From Siderastrea siderea (Eukaryota; Cnidaria; Anthozoa; Scleractinia; Rhizangiidae): a stretch of DNA of 64,000 bases. How positions within the stretch are numbered: the stretch's first letter is position 1; every line of letters starts with the position of its first letter. The stretch spans positions 44,378,304 to 44,442,303 of the forward strand of contig OZ034971.1 of assembly GCA_964030785.1 (NCBI GenBank). The letters are read 5' to 3'. Made by a program: the position numbers and the translations under genes. This document shows, one piece after another, positions 24,850-36,965 of this stretch. The notes under the pieces are model-generated. The model was not told the origin of the DNA. It did not search any database and worked only from the letters and a program-made list of their open reading frames with translations.

Positions 24850-26160
24850 AGAAAACCAGAAACGATTAGCCAAGAAGAACAATCTCTTTGCGAAGGACCT
24901 CTGAGACGGAAGGAATGTCTCGAAGCTTTAAAAAGCAGGGCCTCTGAAAAGACACCAGGGTCGGATGGTCTCCCCTGCGAATTCTACAAAGTCTTCTGGA
25001 ATGATTTAGCTGAAACACTACTAAATGCGCTAAATTACTCTTTCGAGACCGGCAAACTTTCAATATCACAAAGACGTGGCATTGTCAAACTTATACCAAA
25101 AAGAGATGCTGAGCTCACTTTGATGAAAAATTGGCGACCATTAACTCTACTAAATTGCGACTACAAGATTGCATCAAAAGCTATTGCAAGCCGAATTAAA
25201 ACTTTTCTTCCAAAGCTCATTTCGGACTATCAAAAGGGCTTTATCAAAGGCAGATGTATAAGTAAGAATAAACGTCTGTTGGACAGTGTCATTAAATTTA
25301 CGGAAGGAAAAAAAAAACGGGCCTTCTTCTTTTTCTTGATTTTGAGAAAGCTTTTGATACACTTGGGTGGTCTTTCATCAATAAAACCCTACAGCATTTC
25401 GGTTTCGGGCCCTCGCTGTTAAATTGGATTAAACTCTTTTATTGCAGTATTGAAAGCTGTATCTTAAATAACGGATGGGGGAGCAATTTCTTCAAACTTA
25501 GCCGAGGAGTTAGGCAAGGCCGTCCTTTGTCGCCATATCTATTTATTCTATCCGTAGAAGTACTTGCGGAAGCCATTCGAAAAAAACAAGATCAAAGGTA
25601 TAGAAATAAACGGCAATGAATTCAAGTTAAGCCAATATGCAGAAGACACGACACTCATCCTTGACGGTTCCAAAGAATCCTGTTTAGAATCTGGTTTTAA
25701 TAGAAACTTTTGGTAATGTATCGGGCCTCAGACTCAACATTAAAAAGACAGAAGCTCTATGGATAGGCTCTAAAAAGATTGTGACCTCAAACGTCTCCCA
25801 GAAAAAGATTTCAAATGGCCAAAGAAAAAAGTTAAGGCTTTAGGTGTTTGGCTCTCAACGGACCCCAATATAATAATATCTTTAAATTACAAAGAAAAAA
25901 TTAGATCGATGTTAGGGTGCTGGAATTTTCGTAGACTTACCCTATTGGGGAAAATAACAGTTCTAAAGAGCCTGGTTACATCTCAATTAGTATACATATT
26001 TTCATCTTTGCAAACTATCCACGAAGCGATTAAAGAAATCAACACAATGTTCTACAAGTTTTTATGGAATGATAAGGGAGACAACTGAAATCAAACGAAA
26101 AGTAATGATTATCCAGAAGGAGGGCTAAAAATGATCGATATTGCTTCCTTTAATAAATCA
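24850..26160 (+). pseudogene. Dead LINE reverse transcriptase (L1/Tx1-like)
   Basis: The fragment covers the reverse-transcriptase core: KTPGSDGLPCEFYK, then LIPKRD, NWRPLTLLNCDYKIASKAIA, GFIKGRCI, FEKAFDT, GVRQG-PLSPYLFIL and a polymerase active-site region. Frameshifts occur near the A-run at about 25312 and again near 25590, 25700 and 26090, and the invariant YADD is changed to YAED near 25638-25649, which would abolish catalysis. The endonuclease and 5' part are missing, and the 3' end stops near FNKSI, followed by a short duplicated segment (26160-26236). It is a copy nested in transposon A. The clade assignment is tentative. Confidence 0.85.
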
Positions 26161-26999
26161 ATACTCGGGATTCATCTTTACTTAGGACAGCTTTACAAAA
26201 CAATACTTAGGATTCATCTTTACTTGGGACAGCTTTGTGAATCCTTCCCCGGGAGAAGATCCTGGGGTCGGGGTTGTGCGCGAGCCTCGTGCAAGCGATT
26301 TTCCAAGGTTTCCGGTATGTGCTGTGAGAATTGTTACACATACAAATGATCCAACATTGTAGTTTTGGCCAAGAAATTTTGATTTCACTCTAAATACTTT
26401 TGTCGAAGTAAGTATTACTGTAAGTTTGCACTTTCCTAAAGGGACACTAACCAATTTTTTAAGATAACTTTGAAAAGCTAAACTGAGACAAATTCCAATC
26501 AGAGGAAACCCAAAAATACTGGTTGCGTTTCGTTTGAAACTACTTTACCAGTTCTCTGAGACTATAATTAAATGTGTTTGGCTGCAGATCGCTAGGATAG
26601 ACATGGACTGCAAATTAAAAACATCAGGCTTTCCTTCTCTTGACGTTCTAGGAGTATTCTGTTTAATTTAAATTTCAGCCCCAAAACGGAAAAATTCCCG
26701 TGGCAGAGTCCTTTGAAAGACGTCCATTGGGACAAACTGAAATAAAACGACTGTCGTATTTCAAATTCGATGTTTGAATTTGGCTAGCCTGTTTCAGGCG
26801 TTCCGATTGTGTGGGGCAGCGCGCTGAATAGAAACTTCACGACTTCCTTTTTGGTCACAGTTTGGCTGCAATTTACCAACAAAGCGACCTAGAGACGGCG
26901 TGTGAGGTTAGAGGTTGCAGTGTCCCGTAGAAGTCGGGAAGAAACTGGTTTAATCCGGTTTCCTTGTTAGTTCACGGTCAGGTTCTTCGCAACCCGTTA

Positions 27000-27707
27000 T
27001 GTAATGTATGTGGCAGTATTAACGCGGTTCCACCGTATATTTTGCTCCTATGGTAATCATGAGAGTAATGCACGCAAATTTCCTAATGTGATATCTGCGA
27101 AATTGGTGAAGATGGCCATATTTGTACCGATAGCAAATGTGAGCGTTAACGGGGTTCCAGCGTATATTTTGCCCTATAGTAAATATGAGAAAAATGCAGG
27201 CAAATTTCTGAATTTGATATGTATGCGAATTTGGTGAAGATGGCCATATTTGTACCGATAGCAAATTTGAGATAATACACTTAAATTTGTTGATTTGATA
27301 GTAATATAAATTGAGTGTTAAGGGGCATATTTGCCCCTGTAGCAAATCATGAGTATAACACAAACAAATGTTTTTATTTGTAGCTTCGGTAAATGTGATA
27401 AAACAATGATGCAAACAAATAGGTTTGCACCGTGTTTCCCTAGATTTACGGTGATAGCAAATGTAGTTTTTTTGCATAGAGAGCAAATCTAAAGCAAATG
27501 TATGGCAAAGATGTTGATTTACGGGGGTATCAAAAATGAAGCAAATGTGAGGTAGAGGTGATATTTGCGAGCAAATTCAGCGGAAGCAAACATCTGCTTT
27601 TACATTATCATTGCCTCCAGAGCATATTTCGGTCAAATTTGGAACCCTAAATTTGCATCATATTTACTTCAGTTGTAAAGCTGCTCAAATCTATTTTTTC
27701 GTCCAGT
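27000..27707. repeat. Right subterminal repeats of transposon A
   Basis: Irregular units of about 80-110 bp with TGGCCATATTTGTACCGATA, GCAAATGTGAG and ATATTTGCCC words, ending in the CCAGTG terminus at 27708. Their complements resemble the left-end repeats (AAATATG, AAGTAAAT). They are likely binding sites for the element's transposition proteins. Confidence 0.65.
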
Positions 27708-28416
27708 GTAACATACAGAGAGAAATGAAATATCTGTGTCCATGACAACTGTCATAACATTTAATAAAATCAAGACGGAAAGTGACTTGTCAGAGAGAAG
27801 TTAGCAAAAACTCATACATTGGGCTGTTGATTTGTCAACCTTTCATTTAATCATGTCATTTTATAAGCAATGACTGAAGGAATGTGAATCTCATCGTAAG
27901 GCATTTGATGATAGATCTGATAGCAGAAAGCGTCTTAGTGTAAACTTCAATTCATCTTTTCACGTAGCTTTTCACCCTCCGGCGAAATTAAAACACTGCT
28001 TTCTTGCTTAACCTCGTCAAAAAGGAAAAAAATTGGGCGAAAAAGAAAAACAAAATGGGTGGAAACTGTTGTAGAAAAAATTATCTGGAAATAGTTGTCT
28101 CCCCGAAGCGCAGCTCTAGGGGAACTGGAAACGAGATGAGACGGCGGATTTGATCAGCGGTTTCCGTGCTGGCGTCACTTTCTGGCGTCCATTTTGAAAT
28201 GACACGAAAGTGTGATATTTCTTCAACGTCTTTGAAAGGTAAACACGAGAATTTGCTCCATTTGTTATCTGGAATAGTGCTATTTTGTAAAATACTAGTG
28301 ATATGTGAACCGCTGGTGATCCCATAAAGCTTCGTAGAGAGTTTTAAAACCACCTCTATCGCGCACAACTGCAAAATCGTCGTGAATCGTGGATTTAAAC
28401 TGGCGGGATATTTGAA

Positions 28417-29165
28417 CACTGGAAAAAATACCCAATTTCCACATGCGTATTTTGTATGTAAAATAGAAAATCCACATCTATTCAGTTTCCATGTTTGGTT
28501 ATTGTATGGAAAATTGTTGGATAAAATACTCCAATGTAGTTTGCCATATAAAAAACAAACATGGAAATTTCATTTTCCAATCTTAACTTGGAAAATTACT
28601 TTTCCACAGATAAACTTTTATTTTCCAAGTATGTTTTTTTGTTCATTAAAAAAACTTTCAATATCCATATATGTATTTTGTATGTGAAATAAAAAATCCA
28701 CATCCATTTAGTTCCCATACTTGGTTATTGTATGGAAAATTGTTGAATAAAATATTTCACTCTAGTTTTCCATATTAAAAACAAACATGGAAATTGTATT
28801 TTCCAATCTTCATTGAGATAATTGCATGTATCTCCAAAGAATTTTTTTCCAAATATGGATTCTTTTTTTATCAAAATGGTAATACCGAATTTCCCCATAT
28901 GTATTATGCATGTAAAATAAAAACTCACATCCATTCAGTTTCCATACTTGGTTATTGTATGGAAAATTGTTGGATGATGTACTCAAATTAAGTTTACCAT
29001 AATCAAAACAAACAAGGAAATTTTATTTTCCAGTCTTCACTTGGAAAATGGCATTTCCAGAAAGAAAGAAATACTTTCCAAGTATGTATTTTTGTTTACC
29101 AAAAAACACTAAATTTACACACATGTATTTAGCATGGTAAAATGGAAAATCCCAAATTTTTTATA
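28417..29165. repeat. Left subterminal repeats of transposon B
   Basis: Three tandem units of about 225 bp contain GGTTATTGTATGGAAAATTG (about 28496, 28721 and 28949), each with several TTTCCA, TGGAAA and TTCCAAGTATG words. Related words recur in opposite orientation at the right end, so these are candidate transposase or accessory-protein binding sites. Confidence 0.75.
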
Positions 29166-29430
29166 GGGGTTTTTGATTGCTACTGTAAGCATGCAAAACT
29201 GCACTTCCACAAGGAAACCTTTACTTCCCAAGTATACCTAGCTTTTTTCTGTTTTAAAACAATGTACTGGTATGTTATAATTGTACTTTGAATTGAAGAA
29301 AGAAAGAAATTAATATCTAAATTAATATAACATTGAATTCCCTCAAGGAGGATAACACATCTACAGCTTGAATCGACTATCTAGAATTCTTTCACTGCTT
29401 ACCAAAAACTTATGACAATGCACTTTACTG

Positions 29431-32400
29431 TTAGTTGTGTTCTTGCCAATTTGGACCATGCCATATCCCTGGCAAAATTTCAATGATACTTCTGAAGCTT
29501 ATACTGTCCATAGCTCGTGAACTTGATTCCCTAACCCACAAGTGATTTCTCTCCCAGTGTAAATGCTTAACAAAGAAATATCCTTTCACTCTCTTTTGTT
29601 CAAGATCAACCTGTCGAACTTCTGCATGCCATATTTCATCTCGGTCTCCTTTCACACTGACCATGTCACCAGGTTGGGGATAAACAGGGACAATGATCTT
29701 GGGAAGAGGGATGGTTGCTCTGGAATGATCCACAACTGCACATTTTCCATCAGGCTCCAACCACAACATGATTGGCCTTACAATGTCATTTAAGCCAATA
29801 CAAGTGCATGTCTGAAAAGGCTTGACATAAATAGTATCACTGAGCTGATGTCTCAATGGATGACCATCATCATCCAAGATATACTGAAACGCATCACAGA
29901 TAGCAAATGGGGTGAAAAGATTCTCATGTTCCACTAAGTAGAATTTTATGACTTTGAGGCAAATCTCTTGGTTCCCCTGTAAGGCTATTATGTCATCTCC
30001 AGTGCGATAAAGAGTTCCTCCTGCACCTTCATTGTGTAAAGGTAGATAGGCACTACGGAACGAATGAGCTACCTCTGGAGTTTGAATTTCATTGTTATAG
30101 GCATGAATTGCTCCTCCTTCATCCCTTTGCAACTGCTCAATTTTGCCACTTCCAATGAGTATTCCATTGTTAGCTCGAGCTGCCTCTCTGCCATGCACAC
30201 ATTCTTTAATAAGGTCCTTTGCAGATTCTAGAGAAGAGGCCACCATCTGAAATAACAGAAGTACCTGGTTAAGAAATCTCAAGGGATTTGCAAAGTTTAT
30301 GCCCCATAATTATAACTAAAATTAGCTAGTTAAGAGTTTACAACATTCTTTTAAATAATTAATGTATACAAGGTACATTTCTGCAGTGAAACAAAATCTA
30401 AGCAGTTTCAACTGAAAACAACACTGGATAACTCATCTGAATTACAGTAAATTAGCAAATAGTAGCACAAAATTTTGTTTGGGATGAGACATCTCAGGTA
30501 AGTGAATTGTACAAGTCATATAATCTTATTCTTGGGTCATGAGTCCCCTTTAGACACACTTACATCCCCCCCAACACACACACGCACACAAAATGAAAAA
30601 AGTAGGTACTAGGTAATTTTATGACATTTATAAACCACACCTTTTGTATGCTATATTTTCCTGACTTTTCTGTTGTTGCAGTTCTTAATCCCTTGTCACC
30701 AAGTCTCCAAATCTGCAGGAACTCCCTCTGACACTCCTTGCGTGCAAAAGTTTTTTCTACTCCTTTCCGGTTACTTGTCTGCTTCACATACCTTACAAGA
30801 TAAAAAAGTAGCACAGAAAGATTAAACATTCTAGTATTTATTTTATATTTTCTATGTTTTAGACATTTTGACTGTGTCCTGTGTCCTTAGCAGGCAAATC
30901 CTGGAATGCACTTCCTAATCACTACCACACTACCATGGATTTCAACCCCTTCTCGAAGCTAATATTTTTGCCCCTCTCCACCCAGGAGACAAATGGGTAC
31001 CGGCAAATTTAATACTGGGGGTAACCCTGCGATAGACTAGCATCCCATCCAGGGGGAGTAGAAATACTCCTAGTCGCTTCATGCTAATGAAACCAGGATA
31101 AGCTCCGGCCTGTTGGGCCACTTGGCTCAAATGCAGACTTTATCATTTTTACCTAAAATGTTTGTATGCATTTACCTTTGTCAATTTATTGCGGGCAAAT
31201 TTTCAAACTCCATGATAACTTTACCTTTCAACTGCCTTCTCAAACTGGAAGCACCAAAAGTTATCAGGTGATGAAAACCTTGATATGTCTTCATGTAGAT
31301 GAGTGAGACTGTGTAGGGTAATGACACATTCTGAAGGACCATATCTGTCTTCTACAAGGATACAGTGTCTCCAGCTGAGGGCTTTAAGATGTGCAATTGT
31401 TTCAGTAGTCCAACCATTTCTTCCACAATTGAAAATGAGCTCGACAATCCGTGGGATTGGTGCCCACACCTCATAATCTTCTGCTGGAAGAAGTCCTTCC
31501 AATACAAACTCAGATGCAGGAAATGCTAGTTTTTGGTACTCCTCGGCTGTTGGACAAATAGTGCAAAGATGTGGTTTTTAAGAAAATTTTGCAGCTACAG
31601 GCACAATCTCAAAATACTAAAAATAAACATGTACAATGGATTCCCAAGTAAGTCAAGCAAAGTAGCAATATTATGATATCATACTCCTGACTAAAATTAA
31701 AAAACAAAACTAAAACTACATAATATAGCTAATGATTATTGTAAACATGCAAGAATGGACAAAGTTTCACCTTTCCAGAATCCTATCTTTGTTACATCAC
31801 TTGGGATTCTGCTGGCTTTGTATCCTGAAAACAGATAAAGATGAACTTTTAGAATGGGAAAGCCAAGAAAACAAGTGCCAAATGAACAGATAATTTGCTT
31901 GGAACCATGAAGGTACTGTAATTTAAAATATTAGTATGGTCATTGTAGCAAAATTATGGTATATCAGAGGACGTGTTTTGGTGTTCATAGATGACTGCAA
32001 CAAATATAGTTAAATGAGACCTGTTTTTTAATATAAAGTTTGACATTTAATGCAATAAAAAAACTATCTACAGGTGCTGGATTAGACTCACTGCTAGGCT
32101 CTGATTAATTATTGGTATGTAAGTACATGTACTACACATCCAGTTGCTAAATGTTTCAAACAAATCACAGATAAACTTACACCTATTTGGGTTGGAGTGG
32201 TTAGAAAGCAAAACAAACAACATACACTCTACCTTTGGACCATGCCATCCTCTTCAGCCTTTCTCCAAACTGCTCTTTGACAAGAATACCATTTGAAAGC
32301 CAGTACTGGACTCTTCTCTTTACAATGTTCAGGGAAATAAGGTGCATGGCATCAAATACAACATCCTGTAGTACATCAAAACCATACAATGCATTTAACC

Positions 32401-35400
32401 TGTGAAGCAGTGATACTCCAAGAAAGCCAATCTCCCTGGAAAGGTTTTCAAACACTGTTCTGCGTTCTTCCTGCTCCACTTCAATCATTTTTGGGATTTC
32501 ATCCTTCAAATCCCTTTTCTCCCAGGAGAACCTGTAATGCTCCCTAAATCGAGTATAATAGTAATGTCTCTGAGCTGGCAGATAAACTCCTGTAATTCAA
32601 ATGAAAAAGAATAAACAGAAATAAAACAACAACTGAAGAAAAAATAAAAAAAATAATAAAAAATAAAATAAACTAAATTTAATTAATCTTATTAAATTGA
32701 AATTAACTTCATTTAAAATAACAAATTTCGTGTCACATAATTAACGATAACATCAATTACTGTACAATCTACAATCAAAAACAGTTACTGACACATACAT
32801 GTACCACAGTATTGGAAGAAAGTATACACCTGATTGAAGAAACATTGACCCATGAAAAGCATAAACCATAAACGATGCGACCCAAATGTTTACTGGGAAA
32901 TCAGCAAAAAGGTACTCATTGTCTGCAACAGAGTGAACATTATAATAAGACAGGTTGCAAAAATAATACTCGTGAGGCTCCAAAAGAAGACAATATCGTG
33001 ATTATTAATAAATGGAATATTACTCAGCTTGCTGTCCACTCATTGTTCATGGTTTTTGCTTTTCACAGGGTCAATTAATTAGGTGTATATCATGATCATT
33101 ATTACATAGTAGAACAGGAGACACCCGAAAAAAATAATCACCTTCCATCTTGCATCTTCTGCAGCCTTTCTTGCCACCAGATGACTTTGATTTGCACACC
33201 TCACACTGTGCAGGGTGGTCTCCCGACCACAACAACAGCAAATGTCTAATAATCATTTTCCCCTCAGGAAAACAATCAACCTTTAATTGATAGTCAACTT
33301 CTATACCTAAAAGTAAAAAGTAAAATTATTTTAGCTTGTAATTCACTTGCCATAATGTAGATGTTGTGGTTTAAATTCAAACTGGTTTGACAAATTTTTT
33401 GATCAAAGATAAATTCAAACCACAATGTACATGTAGACATGATGTTCAACTGTTTAGTAGAAAAGATATTAATGCCCTCTAAACACAAAGAAGGGAAATT
33501 GTCACAAGTTATCATTGTCAATTAAATTGAGAATAATATTGACCAAATATTTCACTAAAGATCTTTAAGATCAATGATACAACTTATTTTGACCTTGCCA
33601 TAAACCCCAATGTTTATTAACAAAAATGTACAACCTGCACAAAGCCAAATCTTGTTACTTATCTTCCTAATAAGACAATGGTAAATATTACTATATGAAT
33701 AACCTTCAATGAATCCATCTTCAAAGTCTCTTACAAGTGGCTCAAGAAAAGGATCCAGGCTAACAGGTCGAGAATCTGGCAATAGGTAGGATGGTACAAA
33801 ACCAACAGTGTACACTTCAACTGAGTGTTGTCTGTCTTGTTTTGAAACTGTTGCAACTTGAACGTCAATTGCTCCTACAATAGCACAAAATAAACAGTAT
33901 GAACAATGTAACAGTACAGTCAACTTGTTAGGATTAAAACACGTCAAGATAAATTAAAATTTGAAAAAAATCATTGTGAAAGAAATGTTTATGCTGTTGG
34001 CTTCTTGTGAAAACTTTACAAAGCATTCAAAAAGACAATAGAATGTAGAATGTAGAATAGACCTACATTGTATAACAGAATAACTGTATGGGAAACTGTA
34101 AGTCCATAAATATAAATAATATTTTAGTGTGTATGTTAATATATCTCATATGTAAACCAACCACTAAAACTGAGAAGCATCACCTGTTGATCGGTAGCTG
34201 GATCCAAATGGTTGAAACCCATCCCAGTGACCTACATGTATTACACAAAATGATTAAAATGTTAAGAAAGCATCTAAAAGATTGCCTTCATGTTTAGTTA
34301 AAGTGACAGATGAGCCAAATTCATATAATGAAATTGGGCAAAGGCTTTTGTTTGTCTTAGTCTTTTTTATAAATATGGGCAGCAGACCAAATGTATACAT
34401 ATTATAATCTGACAAACTAAAAATGTATGCCCAAATTATGTCCAAACAATGATAATAATTACCAGTATTATTAAATATGTCCCTTGCATTGATTTATCTG
34501 GTCTTTCATACAAATAATCATTTTGTCTAGGGATCATCCTTTTTGAGCACAATATATTAACCAATTGATTCAAATCATCTTAACTTCAGAAAAAAAAAAG
34601 ATCACTTGCTGTTATGTGACTACTGTTGGTGGACTGTAACCACAAGATAGTATTACTTAATACGTGCAAAACATTTTATATTACCAATATACTTTGCTAG
34701 TTTCAAAGACACTACAAAACAAAACTTCGGTGAACTCACAAACATTTCATCTCCACTGTAACTCACTTACCCACAAAAGCAATGTTTCGAGGATCTCCTC
34801 TAACATATTTTGCTTGAACATGGAAGGTACTATGACAGCAATCACATCTAACTTTATAGTATCCATCTCCATTTTCATCAGCTGATAAAACTGTCTCAGC
34901 TGAAATTATATTTGGACATCCTGGATACTGGCATCGCACTGGCAGGCACCACTCAGTATTGGGATCCCAGAACCACGATAATTCTGCGAACCGCTCTCCA
35001 TCCCATAGTTCTTTTTTTGTGTGCCAGCCTTCATTTCTATTTAGCCAGTGTTCCTTCTCTCTCCAGTGCGCTAAGAGTTTGTGACAGACATCAGGGTGTG
35101 ACACCCAGCGCTTAATCTTTCCTTTGAGACCCAAATAGTAATATGGAATGGCACCTTTTTCTCCACAATGGCGGCATAAATCTGACTGAGATTCTAAAAT
35201 GTCCCAGTGTTGTGGATGAACATCATTTAAACATATGAAGTACTCTTTAGCATCTTCATAACCTTCTGCAATTAGAATTTGCCTAGCAGCAGTCCAGTCA
35301 CTGGGCCATTTTTTCTTCACTGTTTCATCATCTTCCCCCAAACCAGCTCCCTTGCAGTACATGTGTCTAGCCATTGTCAGTAGCTCCTCAAAGTTTTTCA

Positions 35401-36718
35401 AAGATCCCTTTGTCTCATGCAAAAGATCAAGTGATTCAAATATAGCACAAACAACAGCATCTTTGATTTTGTCCGCCAAAGCATCATGGTCTTCAATTCC
35501 AACATTTTCAGTTTCCTCTGGATTCCCTCTTAAATTGCTTGAACTATGGGAAACAACCTCTGCATAGCTTCCAGTAAAAACAACCTCATTATCTTCAAAA
35601 CTACCACAGCCACTAAATGATGTAGAGCATTCATCATCTGGTTGATGCAAATTCTCCTCATCATAGCCTTCAGAACAAAGTGGAACTGAGTTATCCAGGT
35701 GACTTTCAGGGAGACTGGATTCTGGTAACACTGAACTAATCCCTGATGCTGGTGACAGAACAAATATTAACATAGTATGTCGGTATTGTGGTTTACAGTA
35801 TTATTGATTTCATTTTTGGTTTTAATATCACTCCACTAGATAAGTTTCAGTTTTCCTTTGTGTGAGATTCATATCATTATTTGACACCAAAGACATTGAA
35901 AATCGCACTGTTTTATGATTTTGTAAACCTAACACTGCACTGAAAATAAATCTGGAAATAAAATGTGGAAAAAACAAAACAAAACAAAACAAATTTAAAC
36001 TACTACATCAATTAACAGCAAGTTCTAATTTCACTAAGCAGCATCTACATATAGAAATAAGTTCAGTCTGAACAGGATAAGTTGAAGATTTACCTAATTT
36101 ATCGTACAAACGTGGTTTTTAAGGATAATACATTGCAACTCATCTTCATTAGTGTTATACAGTTTTGGTGCGTAACCCTCTTTGAATGAAGAGCTTACTT
36201 AAATAATCAATCAGTCAATCTGGGTCAAGCTAGCTGCTACCAATACGATACGATACAATATAATCTTTATTCAAACACGGTCAAATCGCCAGCTATAGAA
36301 ATTACTACACATAATCCTTACTTAATAATATTCTACCTTTTCAGCTGAGTTGATCGAATAATATGGCTGTTTCGAACTTGCTTGTCGTTTAGTTTATCGG
36401 TAAAATGATAAAAATTTACCTTAGATTTCAAAGAATTCAGGCACCTTTTTCACTTTTCAAAGCCTGCACCCATCGTATGTCCAAGCATGTAAGCTCACAT
36501 TTGATTTTTTATTAACTGACGGGTCTGGAGTTGAGGCGTCTCTAAACAGTGAATTAAAACTTACCATTTTCTTGTTGTAACAGTTTCAAGGCTGAAAGAT
36601 GTCTTTCCTGAGTTTTATAGTGTACAGGCTTTCCACGGCATTCTTCGCAAGGGCAATGAACATGAACCGAACTCCTTTCAGTGCAGAAACACAACGACGA
36701 AGGAACCAAGTCTGCCAT
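29431..36718 (-). CDS. TNP2-like CACTA transposase (9 exons, 1055 codons)
   Basis: Exons on the minus strand, in order: 36718-36565, 35748-34771, 33874-33704, 33306-33142, 32589-32233, 31824-31771, 31546-31225, 30791-30641, 30246-29431. All introns are GT-AG, every junction keeps phase, and the total is 3168 nt including the stop. The ATG was chosen because it opens a Cys-rich N-terminus (C10, C12, C22, C24, C27). Residues about 320-375 hold another Cys/His cluster ending CDCCHSTFHV. Residues about 380-735 match the TNP2 transposase layout: SLDPFLEPLVRDFEDGF, then LLLLWSGDHPAQCEVCKS with SGGKKGCRRC, VVFDAMHLISLNIV, and HSLTHLHEDISRF with WCFQFEKAVE. The last exon (271 codons) has a Tudor/BAH-like GDMVSVKGD segment, an inference. 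The product should bind the element ends and catalyse cut-and-paste transposition in the nucleus. The catalytic DDE residues were not assigned individually. Host domestication is possible, but the flanking TIRs argue for a transposon gene. Confidence 0.85.
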
Positions 36719-36965
36719 TATCCATCCGCCGATCCGCCATCTTTTTCAGTCATGTGAGCAGTCAGTGCCACAGGACAGCGTCCACCCGCGTTGCATGAGT
36801 AGTCAACCGACAGTCAACCAATCAAATGGAAGAAACGTTTCAGCAACCAATCAGATGAAGTCAGTTTTCGTATAAAACGTTGCGTTGGACGATTTCGCGC
36901 CCTTTGCCCCATGGATTTACTCGCAAAGAGAGCCAGAAGTGAGGGTAGCTGTGTGGGGTGTAGTT
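36719..36965. promoter_or_regulatory. Shared divergent promoter of transposon B
   Basis: The 247-bp interval separates the two divergent start codons. It contains two CCAAT boxes (36818-36822 and 36847-36851), both in AACCAATCA context, a TATAAAA box at 36871-36877 placed for the plus-strand gene, and a pair of CAGTCAAC words. It probably drives both genes together. Confidence 0.6.

Larger units (their letters stand above)
8738..27708. mobile_element. CACTA/EnSpm-type transposon A (18,971 bp, decayed)
   Basis: The left end begins CACTGGACGAAAAAATAGAT and the right end is its reverse complement, giving a 22-bp perfect TIR with the CACTG start typical of CACTA elements. The flanks are TAA on both sides (8735-8737 and 27709-27711), a 3-bp target duplication. 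Subterminal zones are rich in repeats of GCAAAT plus ATGAAGTAAAT (left) and their complements (right, 27000-27700), as usual for the superfamily. No intact TNP2 transposase was found inside. Many younger insertions are nested within it. Alternative: a coincidental pair of solo ends, made unlikely by the matching TSD and orientation. Confidence 0.7.

Noticed and set aside
28081..28419. Minus-strand 112-codon frame ending at the left edge of transposon B
   Set aside because: It starts two bases inside the transposon terminus, has no recognisable domain, and no supporting splice sites.
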